From the NCBI RefSeq assembly GCF_901482605.1, contig NZ_LR590481.1, positions 992,001 through 1,056,000 of the forward strand: a DNA stretch of 64,000 nucleotides, given 5' to 3'. Shown piece after piece: positions 37,258-44,997 of this stretch; the stretch's first letter is position 1; every line of letters begins with the position of its first letter. The notes below the pieces were generated by a model that saw nothing but the letters and a program-made list of their open reading frames with translations, was not told the origin of the DNA and searched no databases. The stretch is from Hathewaya histolytica. Lineage in GTDB: Bacteria > Bacillota > Clostridia > Clostridiales > Clostridiaceae. The translations under genes and the position numbers were made by a program.

Positions 37258-37425
37258 ATGAAAATTAAAAAAATATTTAAAAGGGAAATTGCTTTAGGAT
37301 TAATTGGTAAAGGACATAAATTAATTTACACAGAGCCAAATAGAGAAGTAAAGACGTTTTCTGTATTTTGTTTTATAGAAACAGAAGAATTACTCAATGA
37401 TCTAACAGAAATAACAAGAAAATAA
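37258..37425 (+). CDS. Small DUF5659-like phage protein
   Basis: 55 residues, starting at ATG 37258 with AAGGGG upstream. It reads MKIKKIFKREIALGLIGKGH, then LIYTEPNREVKTFSVFCFIE. The pattern (IA..LI..GH, then VFxF.xT.ELL) is like the small DUF5659 proteins that are common in Firmicutes phages. It lies 31 bp before the RNA polymerase-like gene and is probably in its operon. Confidence 0.65.
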   Translation: MKIKKIFKREIALGLIGKGHKLIYTEPNREVKTFSVFCFIETEELLNDLTEITRK

Positions 37426-37455
37426 ATCAAATCAATATCGAAAGGGGAATTATAT

Positions 37456-40392
37456 ATGAATAAAAATGTGATGATTTTAAATGTACAAGCTAAAGATTTA
37501 TTAAAAGTGGGTTATGTAGTAGATAAAACAGCGAAAAAGGATATAGATAAGTTGTATGAGGAAAAAAAGAGAGTATACAGAAGATATAAAGGTAGCATGG
37601 ATTATAGTTTATTAACTATATATTTAAAAGAAAATCACAAGAAATTTATTAAATATGATAATAAAAAACAAAGATATTACAGCAATGATATAATTACAGT
37701 AAATTTTAATTATTCATGGGAAGATGAAGAATTAGAAGAAATTAAAAATGAAATAGAAGAATTATATAAAGAAAAAAGAACAATTAAAAATATAAAAGCT
37801 AATAAAGAAAAAAGAGATAATATTACAAATAAAATTAAAATATTAAAAGAAAAAAGAGATAATAGTAAAATAAGCACTAAAGAATTAAGAGAAAAATTAT
37901 ATAAAGATGGATTTACTCTTAATGTTAATGGTGTAGAAACTAAATATGTAAGATTATATAGAAGTTCTGGATCAGCTAGAAATGGAAAAGTGAATTTTGT
38001 AAATGAAAAATATTATAATGATATTATAGAATATTGTATGGCAGGAATTAAGTATAAAGATAAAAATGATTTAGATTTACCAAGTCTTGAAGCTTATATA
38101 TCCCTAATAGCTACAAGTATTACAGATACATTTATATTAAATCCTAAAAACGTATTATTAATAGATGATATAGAAAGTACATTTAAAGATACAGTAATGG
38201 CTACAGAATTAACAAATCAAGTTAAAGATAATAAAGGAAATATTATTAGTGGGGATTTACATACAGATGTGTCTGAAAAAGAAATAACTAATACATTAAC
38301 AGATGGAGAAGCTTTACTAGATAAATCTATATTTATAGAAAAAGGATTAGAAGATAAGGCAATTATGCAACTTAGAAATAGATTTTATAAAGGTATAGGA
38401 ATAAATACAGATATACAACAGTTTTTTGAGGATAATAATATTACAGATATAGAACAATTAAATGGACAGACATTAGCTACAGATATAAAGGATATAAAAT
38501 TAATAACGACTAAGAGCAGCATAAAATATTTAAAGGATAAAACTAAAACATTTACAGATTGGTGTAATATAGCTTTAGATACATGGGGAATATGTAAGAC
38601 AGATAAAGGACAACATCATAATTTTAATAACATGGCTAGTACACATTATCAACTACTTAATACCTTAGGACTTACAAAAGAAGAAATGGAACAGTTTTTA
38701 GAACCGACCAAGAATTATATTAATTTTCTTAAAAATGATGTATCTGTATTCAAATTGCATTTAGGATTATTAAAAGATGGAACATTACAGGAAATATTAG
38801 AAGATGAAATTGACAATGATGTAAATACAACAGAATTAGAGGATTTTAAAAGTAATTCAGAATTTGTACTTAATATGCTAAAAATCAATGAAGATTTTAT
38901 AAATACTAAAATATGTAAGAAGTTTAGAGAAGAAATTATTAATAATTATATAAAAAATGTTAAAAAAGGACATGTGTTAGTAGATGGTACATATAGTGTA
39001 GTTGTAAATAATCCATATGAATACTTATTAGCTAGCATAGGTCAATTTAATGGTGTTAGCGAAACATTACAACAGAGTGAATGTTACTGTAAGAAATATA
39101 ATGCAGATGAAGATATATTAGCCGTAAGAAGTCCACAACCAACTATGAGTAATGTTACAGTTATGAAAAATAAACCAAATAAATTAATTAATAAATATTT
39201 TAATCCTACAGACAATGTAATTTTTATATCTTCAATAGGTTGGAATATCATGGAACTTGAAAGTTCTATGGATTTTGATGGGGATACTTGTCTTATTACA
39301 AATAATAAATTACTTGTTAGGAAATGTAAAGAATTAAATGAAGATATAATTGTAAACGGTAAAACTATTAAAAGATTTTTAGTAAGTACAGATTTTACGC
39401 CAAAAACAAAAATAGATAGAAGTTATAATCCAAAATATTTAACCGATACAGATATAAAATGTGCAGAAGGGAAAATAGGAGAGGTTATTAATCTAGTACA
39501 AATGTTAAATAGTGTTTATTGGGATAAGAAATATCATGGTGAAGAATTAATAAAGAAAGATTTATTAACAAGAAAAAAATTAGAAGAAGAATTATTAGAG
39601 TTATATAAAGATATATCTAATCTTAATGTATTATCTTGTATTGTTATAGATTCGGCGAAAAAATCCAGTCCTGTAAATGTTAAAAAAGAATTAGATAAGA
39701 TAAGAGCTAAAGAGTATTTGCCAGAAAAAACTAGACCATTTTTCTTTAAATACCTTGATGGTGGTAAGGATTATAAGTGGGAAAAATATAATACTGGAAT
39801 GGATTACTTAGCAGAAATAATAAACAAAATTAATAGAAAAGAAAATTATAACAATACAATAGACTTAAAAAGTTTGCTTATTAAACAAAAAATGAATGAT
39901 GCAGATAGAAAGAAAATATCTAAATTTACGGGGTTGGTTGCAGAAGAACAGCTTGCAATAAGTAAAGTATATAAAGATGATAAACTAGAAGGAAAAGAAA
40001 AATATAGACAAGTACAAGAGATTAAATCTGATTTAAAAGAAAAATTTGATAAATCTACACTAAATAAAGTAACTGTATATACTATTATAAAAAGATTAAG
40101 TAAGAGTATTAAGGAATTGGATGAAAATAGGAAAGTATTAAAGAAACAAATTAAAGATTTAAAAAAGGTTAATCGAAAAGAGGAAATAGAAATGTTAAAA
40201 GAACAATTTAATAAAGACAATAGAAATGATATAAAATTTGTGAGAATTGGGAGAGGAACTTTAAGACATCTATATGAGTTAGATACAGTACAGTTTTTAA
40301 GCAGTTTTATAGTTAAGGCTTGTACTAGTACAATTTATAGATCTGAAAATGGAGATATAGATTTATATGAAGTTAAATATAAAAAATTATAA
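37456..40392 (+). CDS. Single-subunit RNA polymerase-like protein (YonO/QDE-1 type, DFDGD)
   Basis: 978 residues. The region 606-610 reads DFDGD, the metal-binding signature of two-barrel RNA polymerases. Upstream, RSPQPTMSN (558-566) parallels the NRAPTLHR block that precedes DFDGD in the beta' subunit; downstream, GKIGEVINLVQ (from about 672) follows. A region around 283 (TDGEALLDKS) with LRNRFYKGIGIN may be the other barrel. These features match the phage YonO and eukaryotic QDE-1 families, which transcribe without beta/beta'/omega subunits. An early coiled-coil (about 85-145) is unusual. It lies before the late region and may transcribe late genes. Confidence 0.75.
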   Translation: MNKNVMILNVQAKDLLKVGYVVDKTAKKDIDKLYEEKKRVYRRYKGSMDYSLLTIYLKENHKKFIKYDNKKQRYYSNDIITVNFNYSWEDEELEEIKNEIEELYKEKRTIKNIKANKEKRDNITNKIKILKEKRDNSKISTKELREKLYKDGFTLNVNGVETKYVRLYRSSGSARNGKVNFVNEKYYNDIIEYCMAGIKYKDKNDLDLPSLEAYISLIATSITDTFILNPKNVLLIDDIESTFKDTVMATELTNQVKDNKGNIISGDLHTDVSEKEITNTLTDGEALLDKSIFIEKGLEDKAIMQLRNRFYKGIGINTDIQQFFEDNNITDIEQLNGQTLATDIKDIKLITTKSSIKYLKDKTKTFTDWCNIALDTWGICKTDKGQHHNFNNMASTHYQLLNTLGLTKEEMEQFLEPTKNYINFLKNDVSVFKLHLGLLKDGTLQEILEDEIDNDVNTTELEDFKSNSEFVLNMLKINEDFINTKICKKFREEIINNYIKNVKKGHVLVDGTYSVVVNNPYEYLLASIGQFNGVSETLQQSECYCKKYNADEDILAVRSPQPTMSNVTVMKNKPNKLINKYFNPTDNVIFISSIGWNIMELESSMDFDGDTCLITNNKLLVRKCKELNEDIIVNGKTIKRFLVSTDFTPKTKIDRSYNPKYLTDTDIKCAEGKIGEVINLVQMLNSVYWDKKYHGEELIKKDLLTRKKLEEELLELYKDISNLNVLSCIVIDSAKKSSPVNVKKELDKIRAKEYLPEKTRPFFFKYLDGGKDYKWEKYNTGMDYLAEIINKINRKENYNNTIDLKSLLIKQKMNDADRKKISKFTGLVAEEQLAISKVYKDDKLEGKEKYRQVQEIKSDLKEKFDKSTLNKVTVYTIIKRLSKSIKELDENRKVLKKQIKDLKKVNRKEEIEMLKEQFNKDNRNDIKFVRIGRGTLRHLYELDTVQFLSSFIVKACTSTIYRSENGDIDLYEVKYKKL

Positions 40393-40430
40393 AAAAATGC
40401 ACGACTTATTTATATGATTAAAAAATTTCC

Positions 40431-40459
40431 TTGATAATACAATAAAAAAACTACATATT
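40431..40459 (+). promoter_or_regulatory. Possible promoter for a small RNA
   Basis: TTGATA (40431-40436), 17-nt spacer and CATATT (40454-40459), 40 bp after the polymerase-like gene. Weak -10. Confidence 0.4.
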
Positions 40460-40465
40460 AATTTA

Positions 40466-40607
40466 GTGGATTTCACTCTATATGGGAGGGGAGAGAAGAT
40501 AATCTCCTAATCTGAATAGATTTAAAACTAAGTTGTAGTTGTGTAATATCTAAAAACTACAAGACAGAGATTAATTGGCGAGTGAGAGTAGCCATATATA
40601 TTTTTTT
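40466..40607 (+). ncRNA. Candidate structured small RNA
   Basis: After a possible promoter the sequence holds several stems: CATAT..ATATG enclosing AGTG..CACT (40454-40483), GGAGA..TCTCC (40490-40506), TTGTAGTT..AACTACAA (40533-40562) and TGGC..GCCA (40575-40593) followed by ATATATATTTTTTT. The block is non-coding in all frames and about 140 nt long. I do not recognise the RNA class. Confidence 0.45.
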
Positions 40608-40906
40608 AAAATAAAAATACTATAAAATTATAGTATAACACACTTAAAATTAATAAGTCAATAAAAACTTTTAATTATTTTAATTATTTATTATAATTTT
40701 TTATTCATAATTAATACGGGGAAGTTGACATAGCTCCCCCAATCCTCCTATAAAGCGACTAAGAAATCTCGGACGCTTAGTTGTTTACCTAAAATCGACA
40801 ACAGGTGTACACGGTGTACACCAATATTTAATTAGAATCGATGAAGGAGAGAAGTAATACTATACATTTTTAAGGGACTCCACATCCCTATTTAGCGTAT
40901 ATAGAG
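40608..40906. other. Non-coding late-control region with palindromes
   Basis: No gene. It holds GGGGAAG..CTCCCC (40719-40740), a CGACTAAG..CTTAGTTG stem (40757-40784), and GGTGTACACGGTGTACACC (40804-40822) built from two copies of the palindrome GTGTACAC and enclosed by ATCGA..TCGAT. These could be protein-binding sites or RNA stems before the late genes. Confidence 0.5.
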
Positions 40907-40935
40907 CCACTTACTTATGTAGGTGGTTTTGTTAT
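40907..40935 (+). terminator. Terminator hairpin with an 18-nt repeat
   Basis: CCACTTACTTATGTAGGTGG followed by TTTTG. The inner 18 bases (40908-40925) are identical to 53706-53723. Confidence 0.7.
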
Positions 40936-41013
40936 ATGTTAAATTTTGTGGAGCTTGTTAAAAGTGTATAAGAGATTATATGCTAAATAAAAAAGTGGAA
41001 AGAGGTAATAGAA

Positions 41014-41292
41014 ATGAAAATGGTACAAAGAAAAGAATTAGAAAAAATATTAAAGAAATTCAATAAAGAGGAATTAGGTGGAGGATATTTATATTTTTTA
41101 CACAAAAATGAGTTAATACAATTAGATTTGGTAGATTATAGTTGTTGTACAGTGTGCAGTATAGAAGATATAAAAAGTACAGAGTTTATACGAGATGAAA
41201 TGACAATGGAAGGAATATACATAGAAATAAAAGAAGGAAAATATGAAGAAATTGATTCAATTTGGATTGGCGAATATGGAGTACAAATGTAA
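41014..41292 (+). CDS. Phage protein of unknown function
   Basis: 92 residues, Cys pair CCTVC in the middle, beta-rich N-terminus (GGGYLYFLHKNELIQLDLVDY). ATG 41014 follows AGAGG at acceptable distance; ATG 41020 is also possible. No family recognised. Confidence 0.65.
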   Translation: MKMVQRKELEKILKKFNKEELGGGYLYFLHKNELIQLDLVDYSCCTVCSIEDIKSTEFIRDEMTMEGIYIEIKEGKYEEIDSIWIGEYGVQM

Positions 41293-41409
41293 GGTCAACT
41301 TTACTTATATATAATTAATATTTTTTTATTTAAAAATAAGTATATTACTACATAAATATCATAACACACATAAACATAGATTACAAGAGGTAATCAGAAA
41401 AAATAAATA

Positions 41410-41459
41410 GAACTACGAAACGTAGGAGTATAAACCTTGTTTCGGTCAAGTTCTTTTTT
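41410..41459 (+). terminator. Structured terminator-like element
   Basis: GAACT..AGTTC (41410-41453) encloses a small TACG-AAA-CGTA hairpin and ends in TTTTTT. It separates the gene at 41014 from the GIY-YIG gene. Confidence 0.6.
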
Positions 41460-41491
41460 AATACAAAAATTAAGAAAGGATTTGATTAAAA

Positions 41492-42007
41492 ATGAAAACG
41501 AATGTAATAGGAATTTATGGAATTGTAGATGATAAAACAGGAAAGATCTATTGTGGACAATCTAGCGATATAGCTAGAAGATGGAGTAATCATAGTAGTT
41601 TTTTAAAGAATGGTGAACATAGTTACAAAGAATTACAAGAAGCATATGACAAGGATAAGAATAGAATAAAGTATACAATATTAGAAAAATGTACAGAAGA
41701 GGAATTAAAGGAAAGAGAAGATTGGTGGATTAAACATATAGAAAGAATTGATGGCTGGACATTAATTAATAAACAGAAACATGGTGGAAATCATAACATA
41801 AAAGTTAAGGATACAAGTAAAATGTGTATAGCACAAAGGGGAGAGAATAATCCTAGATGTAGATTGAAAGAGGAAGATATAAGACAAATAAAAATGCTAA
41901 TTGAGAAAGGTATAAGTATTAAGCAAATAGCTAAACAGTATTGTATTAGTACAAGTTTTCTTTATAATATTAAATCAGGTAGGAAGTGGAAACATGTACA
42001 AATCTAA
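41492..42007 (+). CDS. GIY-YIG endonuclease with C-terminal HTH
   Basis: 171 residues. The GIY-YIG domain (IYGIVDDKTGKIYCGQSSDIARRW) is at about 8-32, followed by Arg/Glu active-site residues and a region with KHGGNH. The C-terminal 50 residues look like a helix-turn-helix (IRQIKMLIEKGISIKQIAKQYCIS), as in phage homing endonucleases that bind long sites. It overlaps the next gene by 14 bp. No intron is seen around it. Confidence 0.88.
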   Translation: MKTNVIGIYGIVDDKTGKIYCGQSSDIARRWSNHSSFLKNGEHSYKELQEAYDKDKNRIKYTILEKCTEEELKEREDWWIKHIERIDGWTLINKQKHGGNHNIKVKDTSKMCIAQRGENNPRCRLKEEDIRQIKMLIEKGISIKQIAKQYCISTSFLYNIKSGRKWKHVQI

Positions 42008-42362
42008 ATACAATAACAAAAAAGTTATATATAATGGAATCAAATTTGCTTCTAAAATGGAAAGAGATTATTACATATACATATTAGGTTTAAAAGAAGA
42101 TGGGGTTGTAGCCGATATAGAGCTGCAGCCAGTCTTTTTATTACAAGAAAAATTTAAGTATGGAAATAAAACAATAAGATCTATAAAGTATAAGGCAGAT
42201 TTTAGAGTAGCTTATAAAGATGGGCATACAGAAGTAATAGATGTTAAAGGCACAGTTACGGATGTATTTAAAATTAAGAGAAAAATGCTGTTGAGTAAAT
42301 ATAAGGATATAGATTTTAAGTGTGTAAGAAAGATTAGAGGAGAATGGAAGGTGGTTTTATAA
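41994..42362 (+). CDS. DUF1064 nuclease-like protein
   Basis: 122 residues: KYNNKKVIYNGIKFASKMERDYY matches the DUF1064 opening, followed by ELQPVFLLQ, YKADFRVAYKDG and EVIDVKGTVTDVFKIKRKM. The D..E..K pattern is PD-(D/E)XK-like and the family is common in phage DNA metabolism. Stop and next start overlap (TAATG). Confidence 0.85.
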   Translation: MYKSKYNNKKVIYNGIKFASKMERDYYIYILGLKEDGVVADIELQPVFLLQEKFKYGNKTIRSIKYKADFRVAYKDGHTEVIDVKGTVTDVFKIKRKMLLSKYKDIDFKCVRKIRGEWKVVL

Positions 42363-42589
42363 TGGATAGCATAGAAACATTAAAAGAACTGGAAGAGTTA
42401 AGTGAATTAGAAAAAGAATTAATAATAAAGGGTAAGGTAAGTATAAAAACTTTAAAGGAACTGGAAGATGATAGAATATTATTTAAAGATCCTTTAAAGA
42501 TAGCATTGGCAATAGAGATGACAAATAAAGGAATGAATATAAAAGATGTAATATATAGACTAAAAGGAATCAGGAAACAAAATGGATAG
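42362..42589 (+). CDS. Small phage protein, duplicated start
   Basis: 75 residues from ATG 42362 (the longer 42344 frame lacks a better site; GGAAGGTGG precedes). It reads MDSIETLKELEELSELEKE. The first 27 coding bases recur exactly at 42582. Function unknown. Confidence 0.7.
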   Translation: MDSIETLKELEELSELEKELIIKGKVSIKTLKELEDDRILFKDPLKIALAIEMTNKGMNIKDVIYRLKGIRKQNG

Positions 42590-42755
42590 CATAGAAACAT
42601 TAAAAGAATTAAAAAATGATTTAAACGAGATAAAGGAAATAATATATAAACAAAAAACAATACATATAGAAAATATAGAGAATGTTAATATAGTTAATTC
42701 TGTAGAAGAGTTAGAGAAAATAAGAGATAAAAAAGGTAAAGATGTTGTTTTATAG
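42582..42755 (+). CDS. Small phage protein, paralog of the preceding gene start
   Basis: 57 residues from ATG 42582 (MDSIETLKELKNDLNEIKEI), overlapping the 42362 gene by 8 bp in another frame. The first nine codons match the previous gene exactly, suggesting a local tandem duplication. Mostly coiled-coil. Function unknown. Confidence 0.6.
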   Translation: MDSIETLKELKNDLNEIKEIIYKQKTIHIENIENVNIVNSVEELEKIRDKKGKDVVL

Positions 42756-42880
42756 AAGGATTTAGGAAATTGATATAGAATATTGTATAAAAGTGTAATA
42801 TTCAATTATATTGTTAATTTTATTTAATTTATTATTAATTATGTATTATGCTAAATATTTTATATAGGGAGAGATGGGAA

Positions 42881-43423
42881 ATGACTACACTTGTAGTGAT
42901 TATTATGTGTTTTTTTTTATTTATGATATTTTTAAGTTTAATTATTGATCCAGAAAAAGAAAAGAAAAAGTTGAGAGAAATGGGAATACTAGGTGGTGTT
43001 CATGGTAAATATTTAGGTGGATTACCTGATGTAGCTGGTGGCATAAAATTATATATTATGTTAAAAACTGATGGTTTACATTTTACATTCAATGAAAATT
43101 ATAAAGCAATTAAAAAAATAAATTATGAAGATGTGTTAAGTGTGGAGATTCAAAGTGAACACGAACTTAGAAATCAAGTGTCTTCGGGTAAGATATTTAT
43201 GTTTGGACTAGCAGGTACTGTAGGGGAAGACAAGTTGGTAGTAAGCAACTATGTTACTATGAAAATTAATTATAATAATACTGAAAGAACGATTGTAATT
43301 CAACCAACTGAAAGTTACCAAAACGCACAAAAAATGTATGACGAGATGATAAATGCAATTAATGAATATGAAACAGATTATAAAAACAAAAATATAGAAA
43401 CTATAGAGAATAAGACTCACTAA
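42881..43423 (+). CDS. Membrane-anchored phage protein with PH-like domain
   Basis: I start at ATG 42881 after AGGGAGAG. The product (about 180 residues) has one membrane helix at about 3-22 (LVVIIMCFFLFMIFLSLII), then a charged linker and a beta-rich domain with KLVVSNYVTMKINYNNTERTIVIQ, a PH-like pattern. Such proteins appear in many prophages, where they may affect the host envelope. No precise function. Confidence 0.6.
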   Translation: MTTLVVIIMCFFLFMIFLSLIIDPEKEKKKLREMGILGGVHGKYLGGLPDVAGGIKLYIMLKTDGLHFTFNENYKAIKKINYEDVLSVEIQSEHELRNQVSSGKIFMFGLAGTVGEDKLVVSNYVTMKINYNNTERTIVIQPTESYQNAQKMYDEMINAINEYETDYKNKNIETIENKTH

Positions 43424-43444
43424 TAAGTTGGTCTTATTTTTTTT
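43409..43444 (+). terminator. Intrinsic terminator
   Basis: AATAAGAC (43409-43416) with GTCTTATT (43431-43438) and a T-run. Confidence 0.75.
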
Positions 43445-43471
43445 AAATAAACAAATCAAATAAATTTATTT

Positions 43472-43505
43472 AAAAGCATCTAAAATATAGGTGCTTTTAA
43501 TTTTA
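43472..43505 (+). terminator. Second intrinsic terminator
   Basis: AAAAGCATCT (43472-43481) with AGGTGCTTTT (43489-43498), followed by AATTTT. Confidence 0.7.
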
Positions 43506-43576
43506 TTACTTATAATGTCAAGCAATTTACCTTGACAAAAGAAGACAGTAAGACGTGTAAAGTGAGGTGAAAATTG

Positions 43577-44023
43577 ATGGAAGAAAGAGTGTTGACAGAA
43601 GCACAATTAAAGGCAGCATATTTATTATCAAATGGTGAAAGTCAAGTTAAAACAGCGAAAAAAGTTAATGTTAATGTTAAGACAATACAGAGATGGTTAA
43701 AAGAAGATTGGTTTAAGGTTGAAGTGGACAGAAACGTCCAACTCCTGAAATCTAAGGTGGATGAAAAAATTTCCATGAATATAGAGCCTATAATGAATAG
43801 ACTGATTGATATAGCTTTAAAAAGTGATAGTGAAAAAACTTCATTAGATGCTTGTGTGTATGCTATTAATAGGCTTGTAGGTACTCCAACTAATAAGACA
43901 CAAGATATAACAGAAGATAAGGATAAGAAGGAAGACTTCATTAACTTAGATAACTTAATCGATGAAACAATAGATACTAAAAATGATAATATAGTAGAGT
44001 TACCTAAGAAGAAAGCTAAGTAA
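43577..44023 (+). CDS. Small terminase subunit (TerS)-like, HTH
   Basis: About 148 residues from ATG 43577 (GAGGTG 7 nt upstream). N-terminal helix-turn-helix: LTEAQLKAAYLLSNGESQVKTAKKVNVNVKTIQRWLKE, as in DNA-recognising small terminases. The C-terminal half is acidic and helical. Large terminase follows, separated by a serine recombinase gene. Confidence 0.8.
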   Translation: MEERVLTEAQLKAAYLLSNGESQVKTAKKVNVNVKTIQRWLKEDWFKVEVDRNVQLLKSKVDEKISMNIEPIMNRLIDIALKSDSEKTSLDACVYAINRLVGTPTNKTQDITEDKDKKEDFINLDNLIDETIDTKNDNIVELPKKKAK

Positions 44024-44073
44024 TAATATTGTAATAAAAGCAAAATTTTATTGTATTCATAGTCATAACTTTT

Positions 44074-44133
44074 AAGTATTGACACCAGTAAAGACATTAT
44101 GTATAATCAATGTATAGAAAGGTGTCAATACTT
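44074..44133. promoter_or_regulatory. Consensus promoter flanked by a 13-bp inverted repeat
   Basis: TTGACA (44079-44084), 17-nt spacer and TATAAT (44102-44107). AAGTATTGACACC (44074-44086) and its exact complement (44121-44133) flank the promoter; the left arm overlaps the -35. Such an arrangement may be a res site and operator for the recombinase. Confidence 0.8.
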
Positions 44134-44157
44134 ATAATCAAAAGTGAGGTTATGAAA

Positions 44158-44751
44158 ATGAGTAAAATATATGGTTATGCAAGAGTAAGTACAAAAGGGC
44201 AATTAGATAATAATAGTTTAGATCAACAAGAGAAGGAAATAAAAGAAAGATACAGTAATTCTATTATATACAGAGAACAATTCACGGGTACTAAAACTAA
44301 TAGACCTATATTTAATAAAGTAATAGAACAACTTAATGTAGGAGATACATTAGTATGTACTAAGTTAGATAGATTCTGTAGGACTACAAAAGAAGGATTA
44401 GAGCTAATAGATATATTAATGAACAAAGGTATTAAGATACACTTACTTAATATGGGGTTAATAGAAGATACACCTATGGGTAGATTAATAATAACTAATC
44501 TATTAGCCTTTGCAGAGTTCGAAAGAAATATGATAGTAGAACGTACTCAAACAGGTAAGGCTATAGCTAAGAGTAAAGAGGGATTTAAAGAAGGTAGACC
44601 TAAGAAGTATACTAAGAAACAAATAGATAACGCTTTGAGTATGTTAAGTATTAATGGTGGTAAGTATAGTTATCATGAAGTAGAAGAGATAACTGATATA
44701 AGTAAGAGTACATTAATAAGAGAGCAGAGAAAGAGGAAGGTAGATAAATAA
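44158..44751 (+). CDS. Serine recombinase (resolvase/invertase family)
   Basis: 198 residues from ATG 44158 (GAGG 8 nt upstream). Catalytic Ser11 in YGYARVSTKG, then LDQQ, KLDRFCRTTKEGLELID and GRLIITNLLAFAEFERNMIVERTQTG, all hallmarks of resolvases. A C-terminal helix-turn-helix ends the protein. It breaks the terminase gene pair, has its own strong promoter and looks like an inserted cassette. Substrate site is probably the flanking inverted repeat. Confidence 0.92.
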   Translation: MSKIYGYARVSTKGQLDNNSLDQQEKEIKERYSNSIIYREQFTGTKTNRPIFNKVIEQLNVGDTLVCTKLDRFCRTTKEGLELIDILMNKGIKIHLLNMGLIEDTPMGRLIITNLLAFAEFERNMIVERTQTGKAIAKSKEGFKEGRPKKYTKKQIDNALSMLSINGGKYSYHEVEEITDISKSTLIREQRKRKVDK

Positions 44752-44997
44752 TCTATCTTCTTTTGTTATATATAGGGGGGGTATGGTTCTAAATTTAAAA
44801 AAAAAGTAAACGTGTTGGTAAGTCATATAAAATTTTATTATATTTTTATACTTTCGACCTTATATTAATACACCTTAACTATCCCTATTTACAAGCATTA
44901 TTACAACTCTTTTCTTATAACTACTCAAATAAGCTATTACTTTTAATATTAAGCCTATTTACTTACACAACTAAGCCATTCATAGGAGGTGGTATAA

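Noticed and set aside
41293-42007. Group I intron hosting the GIY-YIG gene
   Set aside because: No split gene around it and no P/Q/R/S core elements recognised; the neighbouring genes are complete.
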